DNA of 64,000 nt, taken from Caulobacter vibrioides OR37. GTDB lineage: Bacteria > Pseudomonadota > Alphaproteobacteria > Caulobacterales > Caulobacteraceae. The notes under the pieces are model-generated. The model did not search any database. It was not told the origin of the DNA and worked only from the letters and a program-made list of their open reading frames with translations. A program made the position numbers and the translations under genes. Positions 19,954 through 28,232 of the stretch are shown piece after piece; the first letter of the stretch is position 1, and every line of letters starts with the position of its first letter. The DNA lies in contig NZ_APMP01000008.1 in NCBI RefSeq assembly GCF_000372645.1, positions 79,966 through 143,965 of the forward strand, given 5' to 3'.

Positions 19954-20238
19954 GTGGCGGCGATGGTCTTGATACACACGGGCTTCTTTCTTGCAGCAGT
20001 TGGTTACATGGCCAGTGTAATTGCGATCTGGTTCAGGGTCGGGAGCTTACGGAACGAAGGTATTTCGTCCGGTCTACCTTCGCAGGCTCATTTTCTGACT
20101 GGAACAATATTCTTCTGGCTGTGGTCCAACAATTATAGAGCGGCGGGTGATGTGCGATTGAAACGTGACGTGTCTCTCGCGAGGGGGCTTTTCACTCTAA
20201 TGCTTCTGCTCTTTTGTGCCTCGATCTTGGTCCGCTAA
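19954..20238 (+). CDS. Small hypothetical membrane protein of atypical base composition
   Basis: 94 aa from GTG (an ATG at 19963 is an alternative). Three hydrophobic stretches are visible (about residues 4-26, 45-57 and 74-92), with a short polar loop containing SGLPSQAH. I recognise no family. Codon use is unlike the neighbours, with many codons ending in A or T and roughly half GC by eye against about two thirds around it, which suggests recent acquisition or relaxed selection. It lies between two minus-strand operons and is the only plus-strand gene there. Confidence 0.55.
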   Translation: MAAMVLIHTGFFLAAVGYMASVIAIWFRVGSLRNEGISSGLPSQAHFLTGTIFFWLWSNNYRAAGDVRLKRDVSLARGLFTLMLLLFCASILVR

Positions 20239-20324
20239 TCGAGCCTGACGGTTCCCTTTTTTCCCGTCTTGCTGCTGCAACCTCCCAATTGACCGAGGCG
20301 AACTCGTACCAGAACTCGATCATC

Positions 20325-21530
20325 CTACTGGTGGTCCAGCAGGCCCAGGACGCGCTTGGCGACGACGTTGAGGTTCACCTCGCTGGTGCCGCCCTCGATC
20401 GAGTTGCCCTTGGCGCGGAGCATGGCGCGCGGCGCGGCCAGCTCTTCGCCGCTGAAGCCTTCGCCCTCCCAGCCCAGGCCTTGCAGGCCCAGGGCCTCGA
20501 CCAGCAGCTCGGTGCGCTCCTGGTTCATCTTGGCGGCGGCGTACTTGATGATCGAGACGGCGGCGCTGGGGCCCGAGCCCTGCTTGGACTCCGCCTCGGC
20601 CCGGCGCACGGTCAGCATGAAGGCGTGGGCGTCCATGGAATGGGCCGCGAGGCGCGCGCGGAAGTCGCCATCGGCGATGCGGCCCTCGCCATCGACGCCG
20701 ATCTCCGTCTTGGCCGCCTCGACGGGCGAGAGACCGCCGCCGCCGCCAAAACCCGAGGCGCTGATGTTCTGGCGCTCGTACTGCAGCAGGCGCTTGGCGA
20801 TGTCCCAGCCGCCGTTCAGCTTGCCGACCAACTGGTCCTTGGGAACCTTCACATTGTCGAAGAAGGTCTCGCAGAAGGGCGAGGAGCCGCTGATCAGCTT
20901 GATCGGGCGGGCCTCGACGCCGGGCGTGGTCATGTCGAACAGCACGAACGAAATGCCCTCGTGCTTCTTCGACGTGTCGGTGCGAACCAGGCAGAAAATC
21001 CAGTCGGCCTGGTCGGCGTAGCTGGTCCAGACCTTCTGACCGTTGATCAGGTAATGATCGCCCTTGTCCTCGCACTTGGTTTGCAGCGAGGCGAGGTCCG
21101 AGCCCGCCCCAGGCTCGCTATAGCCCTGGCACCAGCGGATCTCGCCGCGCACGATCTGCGGCAGGAAGCGCTGCTTCTGTTCCTCGGTGGCGTATTCCAG
21201 CAGCACCGGGCCCAGCATCCAGACCCCGAAGCTCATCAGGGCGGGGCGGGCCTTGATCCGGCGCAGCTCCTGCTCCAGCACCTTGTTCTGGGCCTTGGAG
21301 AGGCCGCCGCCGCCGTATTCCTTTGGCCACATCGGCGCGGTCCAGCCGCGCTCGGCCATACGGTCCAGCCACAGCTTGGCGTCGGGATTCTTCCAGACCA
21401 TCTTGCGGCCGCCCCACGGGGCCTCGTCCTCGCTCATCGGGGCGTTCAGGGACGGCGGATAGTTGGCCTCCAGCCAGGCGCGCGTCTCGGCGCGGAAGGC
21501 GTCGAGTTCGGTTCCCCCGAAGTCGGCCAT
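20325..21530 (-). CDS. Acyl-CoA dehydrogenase family protein
   Basis: 401 aa. A second FAD-dependent acyl-CoA dehydrogenase: WPKEYGGGGLSKAQNKVLEQE, WCQGYSEPGAGSDLASLQTK (the flavin and substrate loop), GDHYLINGQKVWTSYADQADW and the C-terminal IEGGTSEVNLNVVAKRVLGL. Overall it resembles the long-chain or pimeloyl-CoA dehydrogenase large-subunit group. The substrate cannot be read from sequence. It may act with the dehydrogenase/isomerase pair at 18113-19866 on the same strand, although the atypical gene at 19954 sits between them. Confidence 0.93.
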   Translation of the reverse strand: MADFGGTELDAFRAETRAWLEANYPPSLNAPMSEDEAPWGGRKMVWKNPDAKLWLDRMAERGWTAPMWPKEYGGGGLSKAQNKVLEQELRRIKARPALMSFGVWMLGPVLLEYATEEQKQRFLPQIVRGEIRWCQGYSEPGAGSDLASLQTKCEDKGDHYLINGQKVWTSYADQADWIFCLVRTDTSKKHEGISFVLFDMTTPGVEARPIKLISGSSPFCETFFDNVKVPKDQLVGKLNGGWDIAKRLLQYERQNISASGFGGGGGLSPVEAAKTEIGVDGEGRIADGDFRARLAAHSMDAHAFMLTVRRAEAESKQGSGPSAAVSIIKYAAAKMNQERTELLVEALGLQGLGWEGEGFSGEELAAPRAMLRAKGNSIEGGTSEVNLNVVAKRVLGLLDHQ

Positions 21531-21549
21531 GGTCGTTCTCCCTAATTCC

Positions 21550-21600
21550 TAGAGCGTGATAGCCGAAAGTGTAAGCGGTTTCGGTGGTTATCACGCTCTA
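21550..21600. repeat. Palindromic repeat, TAGAGCGTGA type
   Basis: Ends are TAGAGCGTGATA and TATCACGCTCTA (12-base perfect inverted repeat), with an inner CCGAAA/TTTCGG pair. Near-identical in plan to the element at 52434-52484. It is followed after 10 bases by a second palindrome at 21611. Confidence 0.88.
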
Positions 21601-21610
21601 AATGTTTGAT

Positions 21611-21660
21611 TTAGAGCCTTATTTTCCACTCGAATGATTCCATTCGAGTGGATAAGGCTC
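21611..21660. repeat. Palindromic repeat, GAGCC type
   Basis: GAGCCTTAT pairs with ATAAGGCTC, and CCACTCGAATG pairs with CATTCGAGTGG around a 4-base loop. It is preceded by TTTA, as is the GAGCC element at 50103. It forms a tandem pair with the TAGAGCGTGA element just upstream, the same composite order as at 50041-50150. Confidence 0.85.
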
Positions 21661-21819
21661 CGAGGCGGACGTCTTTGGCGACACACTACGCCAGCGCGCG
21701 GCGCGGGCAAGTCGATTCAAACGATCGTTCGCGTCTTGAAGCGGGACCGCCCCGGCGTTCGCGCGCTATAGAGAGGCCAAAGCTGGATCCCCCTCGGGAT
21801 TCGTCACTTCGGGATCTGA

Positions 21820-23472
21820 ATGTCCTCGACGGTTTTCAGGCCCGCGGCCCTGGCGATCGCCCCAACCCTGGCGGCGATCTTGGCCGCGTGCGCCGGTGTC
21901 ATGCTGCTGGCTTCGGGCGCCACGCCGTCGGACCCGACGCGCTTTCTGCTTCTTCTGGCCTTCGCGCCGGACCTGCTGATCGAGATCAGCCACTTCTTCT
22001 CCTCGATCCTGGGCATTGTCCTGCTGATGCTGGCCTTTGGCCTGCGGGCGCGCCTGGGCGCGGCCTGGTGGGCGGCGCTGATCGTGCTGGCGGCCTCGGC
22101 GGTGCTGGCGATCTTCAAGGGCCTGAACTGGGAAGAGACGGCGATGCTGTCGGTCTGCTTCCTGGCCATCGTTCCGTTCCATGACGCGTTCCCGCGCAAG
22201 GCGGCCCTGACGCGGATGGAGATCACGCCTGGCTGGCTGCTGTCGGCCGGCGCGGCTATCGCGGGCGCCGGTCTGCTGGGCTGGTGGTCGTTCACCCACA
22301 CCGAATTCGCCGACAAGTCGGTGATCAAGCTGCTGCAGGATCACGACGAGGCCGGACGCGCGATCCGATCCTCGGTCGCGGCCGCCGTCGTGCTGCTGGC
22401 CGTCGGCGTCTGGCGCATGATCTCGACCGCCGCCACGCCCGCCGTGGTCGACGACACCGATCCCGAGTTCGGGCGCGTCCGCGCCATCCTGGCCAAGGCC
22501 GAGGACGCCGAGCCCGCAGCCAACCTGGCGCTGCTGGGCGACAAGCGCTTCCTGTTCTCGGCCTCGGGCGAGAGCTTCCTGATGTTCGGCGTGCGCGGCC
22601 GGTCGTGGATCGCCCTCGGCGCGCCGGTCGGCAAGCGCGAGGAGCGCATGGAGCTGTTCTGGCGGTTCCGCGAGCTGGCCGACGCCCACGCCGCCCGCGC
22701 GGGCTTCTACGCCCTGGGTCCCGACGACCTGCCGGACTCCGTCGACCTGGGTCTGGCCATTCAGAAGACCGGCGAGAGCGCCGCCGTGCCGTTGGAGGCG
22801 TTCAGCCTGGCCGGCCGCCGCCGCGAGGTGCTCCGGCGCAACTGGCGCAAGGCCGGGGAGGGCGGGGCGGCCTTCGAGGTGCTGCCGGTCGGCGGCGCCG
22901 TGGAGATCATGGACGAACTGGCGGCGATCTCCGACGCCTGGCTGGCCCACCACGCCGGCGGCGAGAAGAGCTTCTCCATGGGCGGCTTCGACCGTCGCTA
23001 CGTCGCCGAGTTCCCGGTGGCGATCGTGCGGGGCGAGGAGGGCAAGATCGTCGCTTTCGCCACCCTGTGGCTGACGGCGTCGAAGACCTCGTTCTCGATG
23101 GACCTGATGCGCTATTCCGACGAGGCGCCCAAGAACGTCATGGACTACCTGTTCGTCGAGCTCCTGCACTGGGGCAAGGACGAGGGCTATCAGGCGTTCG
23201 AGTTCGGCATGGCGCCGCTGGCGGGGCTGGATGACCGGCCGCTGGCGCCGATCATGTCGCGCGTCGGTCGACTGCTCTACGAGCGCGGCGAGGAGATCTA
23301 TAATTTCCAGGGCGTGCGGCGCTACAAGGACAAGTACGACCCCGTCTGGCAGCCGCGCTACATTGCCGCGCCTCAGAAATGGGCCATCCCTTTTCTGCTC
23401 GCCGACATCGGTCTGCTGTCCTCGGGCGGGGTTTCGGGGCTGGCCAAGCGGCCCAAGAAGGCCGCGACCTAG
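21820..23472 (+). CDS. MprF-like phosphatidylglycerol aminoacyltransferase domain protein (DUF2156)
   Basis: 550 aa. The N-terminal third has about six membrane segments (for example FLLLLAFAPDLL, IVLLMLAFGL, AALIVLAASAVLAIF), then a GNAT-like DUF2156 catalytic domain (about residues 210-540: FLFSASGESFLMFGVRGRSWIALGAP cut into parts, FSMDLMRYS, FEFGMAPLAGL, LYERGEEIYNFQGVRRYKDKYDPVW). The C-terminal half matches the lysyl- or alanyl-phosphatidylglycerol synthase part of MprF. Canonical MprF carries about 14 membrane segments including a flippase; this protein has fewer than half. It probably modifies membrane lipid with an amino acid from aminoacyl-tRNA; specificity is unknown. Confidence 0.85.
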   Translation: MSSTVFRPAALAIAPTLAAILAACAGVMLLASGATPSDPTRFLLLLAFAPDLLIEISHFFSSILGIVLLMLAFGLRARLGAAWWAALIVLAASAVLAIFKGLNWEETAMLSVCFLAIVPFHDAFPRKAALTRMEITPGWLLSAGAAIAGAGLLGWWSFTHTEFADKSVIKLLQDHDEAGRAIRSSVAAAVVLLAVGVWRMISTAATPAVVDDTDPEFGRVRAILAKAEDAEPAANLALLGDKRFLFSASGESFLMFGVRGRSWIALGAPVGKREERMELFWRFRELADAHAARAGFYALGPDDLPDSVDLGLAIQKTGESAAVPLEAFSLAGRRREVLRRNWRKAGEGGAAFEVLPVGGAVEIMDELAAISDAWLAHHAGGEKSFSMGGFDRRYVAEFPVAIVRGEEGKIVAFATLWLTASKTSFSMDLMRYSDEAPKNVMDYLFVELLHWGKDEGYQAFEFGMAPLAGLDDRPLAPIMSRVGRLLYERGEEIYNFQGVRRYKDKYDPVWQPRYIAAPQKWAIPFLLADIGLLSSGGVSGLAKRPKKAAT

Positions 23473-23684
23473 TAGCGCGGGGCGTTGCCGGTCTGGACGC
23501 CCAGCAGGTTCACCAGATGCACGATCATCAGCATCAGTCCGACCACGCAGACCATCATCATCGGGCGCCACGGAACCATGCGCGGGCCCTTTGAAACATC
23601 GGCCGGACGGGCTCCTCGCCATCCGAAGAACGCGGCGAGCACGAAGAGCGCCGAGGCCGCGATGAGAGTCGTCGCCAGATCCAT
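23469..23684 (-). CDS. Small hypothetical membrane protein
   Basis: 71 aa with two hydrophobic segments (about residues 4-21 and 41-60), a basic/Pro linker (GARPADVSKGPRMVPWRP) and a short polar tail. Convergent with the MprF-like gene; the stop codons overlap by four bases. I recognise no family. Codon use is normal for the region, supporting a real gene. Confidence 0.6.
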   Translation of the reverse strand: MDLATTLIAASALFVLAAFFGWRGARPADVSKGPRMVPWRPMMMVCVVGLMLMIVHLVNLLGVQTGNAPRY

Positions 23685-23723
23685 GGCGGCTTGTAGGCCT
23701 GCGACAATCGGCCTGGCAAATGG

Positions 23724-23737
23724 TTAACATGCGTTAA
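23724..23737. promoter_or_regulatory. CtrA-like double half-site upstream of podJ
   Basis: TTAACATGCGTTAA is two TTAA blocks six bases apart; the CtrA consensus spaces them by seven. It lies 156 bases before podJ. In Caulobacter, podJ is known to be cell-cycle controlled with CtrA acting negatively, so a CtrA site here is plausible, but the spacing is off by one. Confidence 0.5.
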
Positions 23738-23772
23738 CCCTCTTGCATTTGAAGCGCGCTACAGAACGTCAA

Positions 23773-23890
23773 GACTCTGTCCTGATTCCTCCACAGTGAA
23801 TCGCTCGGCCACTACATCTGGCGTGTTCGTCGCGTTTACACCCTAGGAATCGGTGACTAGCGTTTTCCCCATATGCGGGGAGATCGATTC
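23773..23890. promoter_or_regulatory. Cluster of five GANTC sites in the podJ promoter
   Basis: GACTC (23773), GATTC (23784), GAATC (23798), GAATC (23847) and GATTC (23886) lie within 118 bases directly upstream of podJ. GANTC is the CcrM methylation target, and methylated sites near promoters recruit GcrA. Less than one site would be expected by chance in this length of GC-rich DNA. The cluster fits the known GcrA dependence of podJ. Confidence 0.75.
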
Positions 23891-23892
23891 GC

Positions 23893-26877
23893 ATGACGGC
23901 GGCTTCGCCATGGAGCGTTAAAGGGATTGATCCCAAGGCACGGGAGGTCGCCAAGGACCTCGCGCGTCGCTCCGGCATGACTCTGGGCGAGTGGCTCAAT
24001 CGCATGATCATCGAGGGCGATGGTCAGCCTGCGGACACACGCGCCGCCGGCGAGGATGCTCCGAACCGCGCCTATCTCGAGATCGCCAACGGCGACGCGC
24101 CCACCCGGATGGAGATCGCCGGGCACCCCGCCGACGAGGTGGGGCGCGTGGCCATCGCCCTGGATCGCCTGACTCAGCGGATCGAAGCCGCCGAAGGCCG
24201 CAACGCCGCCGCCATCACCGGCATCGACCATTCGGTCCGCGACGCCCTGACCCGCCTGGGGCAGGCCGAGCGCGAACAGATCGCCGTCGCCGCCCGCTTC
24301 GAAGGGGCGGTGGACGAACTCAAGACCGAGCAGGCCCGCGCCGCCGAGCGGATGCGCCGCATCGAGACCGAGGCCGCCGGGCCGCGTTCGGCCGAAGCCC
24401 TGCGCGCGCTGGAGGGGGCCTTGGGCAAGGTCGCCAGCCATCTCTATGATGGCGAGGCCCGGACCCGCGAGGCGATCGCGGCCCTGGAAGCCCGCCTGAA
24501 CGAACAGTCCGCCCCCGCGCCCCAGGATCCCGCCGCCGTGGTCGACGCCGTCGTGGCCCGTCTGGGCGAACGCCTGGAAGCGGCCGAGTCCCGCACCAAC
24601 GAGGCTCTGCGCGAGCTCGGCTCGTCCTTCGCGGCTCTCGACAAGCGCATCGGCGCGGTCGAGGGGGCCAATCCGACCGCCGGCGTGCAGGAGCGTCTGG
24701 ACAGCCTGGCCGCCAGCCTGAGCCAGAAGATGGAGGCCGCCCGTCTCGAAATGGCCGCCAAGCTGCGCGAAAGCGCGGACGGCCGCTTCGACCGCATGGA
24801 GCGCAAGCTCGGCGAGATGGCCGCGCATGTTCAGGCCGCCGAGCAGCGCTCGGCCCAGGCCATCGAGCGCATGGGCCGCGAGGTCGTGGGCGTCGCCGAC
24901 GCCTTCAACCGTCGCGTCCAGGCCGCCGAGACCCGTAACAGCGCCGCCATCGAACAGATCGGCGGAGAGGTGGCCCGCATCGCCTCGACTGTCGAGCACA
25001 AGCTGAACCGCGCTGACAGCGTCCAGGCTCAGGCCTTGGAAAAGCTCGGCGGCGAGATCGCTCGCATCACCGAGAAACTGGCCGAGCGCATCGGCGCCGC
25101 CGAGCGCCGCAACGCCCTGGCCATCGACGATGTCGGCGAGCAGGTGGCCCGCGTCACCGAACGCCTGAACCAGCGCCACGAGCGTTCCAGCCAGGAACTG
25201 ATCGACCGCATCCGCCAGAGCGAGGAGCGCACGGTCCGTCTACTGGAAGAGGCGCGCGAGAAGATCGACAGCCGCCTGCACGAGGCTCAGCGCAAGGTCG
25301 AGCAGGCCGCCGCCGCGCCGGTCGTCGCCGCGCCGGCGCCGGCGCCGGTCCGTCCGTCCGCGCCGGCTTCGCCGTTCGCCGTCGACGGGTATGGCTTCGG
25401 CCAGGCCGCCTCGTTCAGCCATGGCGGGCCCGTCGAAGAGCCGGACGACGTCTTCGACATGCCGGCGCCGACGTCCCGCGCCCCGGCGTTCGAGGTCGCC
25501 GAGTTCCCCGCCGTCGAGCCCGAGCATCGTTCGTTCGGCCACGACGACTACGCCGTCGCCGACGGTTTCGAACCCGACCCGGAACCGGTCTACGCGGCCG
25601 AGTCCGAGATGTCGGACTTCGCGCCGGCCGAGCCGTCGCGCCCGATGTCGACGCGCGACATCATCGAGCAAGCCCGCGCCGCCGCGCGCGCCGCCGCCGC
25701 CGCCGACGCCAAGGGCGGCAAGAGCGCGAAGCCGGCCAAGAAGGACAAGGCGTCGAAGGCGGCCAAGATCCCCGAGGAGAAGGCGCCCAGTTCGTCGCTG
25801 TTCAGCGGCTTTGGCGGCTTCGGGGTCAAGAAGCCCAAGCCGCGTCTAGGCGCGACGGTCGCCACCGTCGCGGTCGCTGTCGCCACCGCCACGGCCCTGG
25901 GCGCCGGGGTCGGCGGTCTGCTGCTGGTGAACGCCGACAATTCCAGCGCCACGCCGGCTCGAGTCGCCGAGGCCATCGCCGGCCGCAAGGCCGACGCGGT
26001 CGTCAACACGCCCGAGGCTGACACCACGCCGGGCGCGCCGCGCGTCGCCGTGGCCATGTCGGCCCAGGCTCAGCCCGCCGATCCCGCGCGGGTCGACACC
26101 CCCCCGCCGGCCGCCGGCCAGGCCGCCGAAAACGCCAAGGCGCTGTTCGAGGACGGCGTTCGCAAGATCGAGAGCGGCGACCGCTCGGGCGTCGAGATCC
26201 TGAAACGCGCCGCCAACCTGGGCCACCCGGCCGCGCAGTTCTACCTGTCGAAGATGTACGAGAGCGGCAAGGGCGGCGTGAAGAAGGACATGGCCGAGGC
26301 GCGTCGCTGGAGCGAGCGGGCCGCCAACGCCGGCGATCCGCGCGCCATGCACAACCTGGCCCTCTACTACTTCAAGGGCGAGGGCGGTCCGCGCAACACG
26401 ACCACGGCCGCGACTTGGTTCCGCAAGGCCGCCGACATGGGCCTGGTCGACAGTCAGTTCAATCTGGCCCAGCTTTACGAGCAAGGCCTGGGCGTCAGCC
26501 AGAATCCGGCCGAGGCCTACAAGTGGTTCGAGATCGCCGGCCGCTCCGGCGACGCCACCGCGCGCGGCCGCGCCGCCAGCCTTCGCAACCAGCTGACCGC
26601 CGAGGCGCAGCGCACGGCCGAACGCTCCGCCCTGGCCTTCCGTCCCCAGACCCAGGTCCAGACCGCCAGCGCGGCCGCCTCGACCGCCGCCAGCACGAAC
26701 CTGGGCATGGCCCAGCGGGTGCTGTCGCAGCTCGGCTATTACCAAGGTCCCCGCGATGGCGTGCCGTCGCCGGCCCTGCAGATGGCCATCTCGGCCTATC
26801 AGCGCGACCAGGGCCTGCCGGCCAACGGTTCGGTGGACGCCGAGACCTATAAGCGCCTGTCCGTCTACGCCCGCTGA
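23893..26877 (+). CDS. podJ: Polar organelle development protein PodJ
   Basis: 994 aa. PodJ marks the new pole and recruits PleC and pilus assembly proteins. Order of parts: a short N-terminal SPWSVKGIDPKAREVAKDLA motif with an MTLGEWLNRMI helix; a very long cytoplasmic coiled coil (about 70-490); a Pro/Ala-rich acidic linker (about 490-590); a basic Lys/Ala stretch; one membrane segment (about 655-680, VAVAVATATALGAG); and a periplasmic part with Sel1/TPR-like repeats (about 755-890) and a C-terminal peptidoglycan-binding motif (VLSQLGYYQGPRDG). The layout is that of Caulobacter PodJ, which is trimmed at the periplasmic side during the cell cycle. The promoter carries five GANTC sites and a CtrA-like element. 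Confidence 0.95.
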   Translation: MTAASPWSVKGIDPKAREVAKDLARRSGMTLGEWLNRMIIEGDGQPADTRAAGEDAPNRAYLEIANGDAPTRMEIAGHPADEVGRVAIALDRLTQRIEAAEGRNAAAITGIDHSVRDALTRLGQAEREQIAVAARFEGAVDELKTEQARAAERMRRIETEAAGPRSAEALRALEGALGKVASHLYDGEARTREAIAALEARLNEQSAPAPQDPAAVVDAVVARLGERLEAAESRTNEALRELGSSFAALDKRIGAVEGANPTAGVQERLDSLAASLSQKMEAARLEMAAKLRESADGRFDRMERKLGEMAAHVQAAEQRSAQAIERMGREVVGVADAFNRRVQAAETRNSAAIEQIGGEVARIASTVEHKLNRADSVQAQALEKLGGEIARITEKLAERIGAAERRNALAIDDVGEQVARVTERLNQRHERSSQELIDRIRQSEERTVRLLEEAREKIDSRLHEAQRKVEQAAAAPVVAAPAPAPVRPSAPASPFAVDGYGFGQAASFSHGGPVEEPDDVFDMPAPTSRAPAFEVAEFPAVEPEHRSFGHDDYAVADGFEPDPEPVYAAESEMSDFAPAEPSRPMSTRDIIEQARAAARAAAAADAKGGKSAKPAKKDKASKAAKIPEEKAPSSSLFSGFGGFGVKKPKPRLGATVATVAVAVATATALGAGVGGLLLVNADNSSATPARVAEAIAGRKADAVVNTPEADTTPGAPRVAVAMSAQAQPADPARVDTPPPAAGQAAENAKALFEDGVRKIESGDRSGVEILKRAANLGHPAAQFYLSKMYESGKGGVKKDMAEARRWSERAANAGDPRAMHNLALYYFKGEGGPRNTTTAATWFRKAADMGLVDSQFNLAQLYEQGLGVSQNPAEAYKWFEIAGRSGDATARGRAASLRNQLTAEAQRTAERSALAFRPQTQVQTASAAASTAASTNLGMAQRVLSQLGYYQGPRDGVPSPALQMAISAYQRDQGLPANGSVDAETYKRLSVYAR

Positions 26878-26879
26878 TC

Positions 26880-26920
26880 GGGTCGCCCGGCGTCGAAGTC
26901 GTCCGGGCGAAGCCCGACCC
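26880..26920 (+). terminator. Hairpin after podJ, possible transcription end
   Basis: GGGTCG pairs with CGACCC and, inside, GCCCGG pairs with CCGGGC. It starts three bases past the podJ stop. There is no clear T run, so it may be a weak terminator or a 3'-end stabilising structure. Confidence 0.35.
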
Positions 26921-27049
26921 AAGGGTTCGGAATGACCTGAAATTTCCGGTTTTTAGCCGAAAATGGTCCGTGGACCTCTGGCGTCGGGTCGGTAATAGTC
27001 GCGCTCCGGGCAGGGAGGCGGGTCTGGTCGCCTTCGAAGGAGTAACACC

Positions 27050-27514
27050 ATGAGCCAGTCCGCGGAGGAGCGGGCGCCGGCGCCGCCGGCGGTTTGGGTC
27101 CTCGGTCTGTCGACCCTCATTCCCTTTTTCGTCACCTCGGCCCTGTTCTGCTATGGCCCCGAGAGCGTCCAGAACGGCAGCCTGACGGCGATGCTGGCCT
27201 ATGCGGCGGCGATGGTCTCGTATTTCGGCGGGGTGCGGACCGGGCTGGAGATCGAGAATCCCAGCCCACGCTGGTCGGTTCTGGGCATCTCATTGCTGTT
27301 CCCCTTGGCCGCGTTCGGCCTGCTGCTAGGGGAACTGATGTTCGAGCCGGCCTGGCAGTTGTCGGGCTTTCTGCTGCTCTTTTTGCTGCAATGGCTGTGG
27401 GACGTCACCAATCACGAGGGCCCAGCTTGGCGTCCTAGGATGCGCACTCTGATGACCGCTGGCGCGGCGGTTTCGCTGGCCTTCGCGCTGGAGCAGGCGC
27501 TGCACATGCCGTAA
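27050..27514 (+). CDS. DUF3429 family membrane protein
   Basis: 154 aa, preceded by GAAGGAGTAACACC. Five membrane segments are visible: VWVLGLSTLIPFFVTSALF, MLAYAAAMVSYFGGV, WSVLGISLLFPLAAFGLLLG, LSGFLLLFLLQWLWDV and a C-terminal AGAAVSLAFALEQ. The pattern of YFGGVRTGLE and a WDVTNHEGPAWRPRMR loop fits the DUF3429 family, which has no known function. Convergent with the pdeM operon, 10 bases apart. Confidence 0.82.
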   Translation: MSQSAEERAPAPPAVWVLGLSTLIPFFVTSALFCYGPESVQNGSLTAMLAYAAAMVSYFGGVRTGLEIENPSPRWSVLGISLLFPLAAFGLLLGELMFEPAWQLSGFLLLFLLQWLWDVTNHEGPAWRPRMRTLMTAGAAVSLAFALEQALHMP

Positions 27515-27524
27515 GGCGAGCGCT

Positions 27525-28232
27525 CTAATCCGGACGCAACGACCTTGGCCCCACCGCGTGGACGCGCCGAGGTCCCAGGGCGCCCGCCAGCATCGGTCCG
27601 GCGAACAGGTTCGAGAAGGCTTCGTCCAGAATGTTGAGCCCGCCCGTATAGGCGCCGAACGCCGGCAGGACCAGGCGTTGGCCATCCGTGACGAAGCAGC
27701 GGCGGCGCGTGGTCGCCCGGCCGCTGGTGATCCTGGCGGCTGGGTGCAGGTGGCCGGCCACCTCGCCGGGCCGCGCGCCGGGTTCGGGTTCGTGGCGAAA
27801 GACCAAGCCGGCCAGGCTGGCTTCATCGATGACCGCGCCCGGCAGGGTCTTGGGGCCGTCGGCGTCGTGGTTGCCCACCGCCCAGACCAGCTCGCGCCCC
27901 ATGGCCAATCCCTCCAGCCGCCGGGCCTCGTCGGGCGCCAGCCGGGCCTCGCCGCCGCCGTCGTGGAAGCTGTCGCCGAGGAACAGCAGCCGGGCGGGCG
28001 AGAGCAGGGCGATCTCGCGGTCCAGGCGGTCCAGGGTCTCGCGCGTGTCGTAGGGCGGCAGCATCTGGCCGAAGCGCGCCGCGTAGCTGCTGCCTTTCTC
28101 GAAGTGCAGGTCGGCGACGACCAGGGCGCATTCGGTCTCCAGCCACAGGGCGCCCGACCAGCGCAGCATGACCTCGACATTGGCCAGATGGATCCGCAGA
28201 CCGCCGCAGGCGGAGGGCTGAAAGCGAGTCAT
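27525..28232 (-). CDS. pdeM: Ligase-associated DNA damage response endonuclease PdeM
   Basis: 235 aa. Calcineurin-like metallophosphoesterase: VVADLHFEKG, LLFLGDSFHDGGG, VWAVGNHDADGP and VAGHLHPAARI give the Asp-His, GD, GNHD and GHxH metal ligands. PdeM is paired with an Lhr-type helicase in the ligase-associated repair operons of many proteobacteria. The start ATG overlaps the helicase stop (ATGA), so they are co-translated. The usual companions, an ATP-dependent ligase and an exonuclease, are not in this window. Confidence 0.92.
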   Translation of the reverse strand: MTRFQPSACGGLRIHLANVEVMLRWSGALWLETECALVVADLHFEKGSSYAARFGQMLPPYDTRETLDRLDREIALLSPARLLFLGDSFHDGGGEARLAPDEARRLEGLAMGRELVWAVGNHDADGPKTLPGAVIDEASLAGLVFRHEPEPGARPGEVAGHLHPAARITSGRATTRRRCFVTDGQRLVLPAFGAYTGGLNILDEAFSNLFAGPMLAGALGPRRVHAVGPRSLRPD

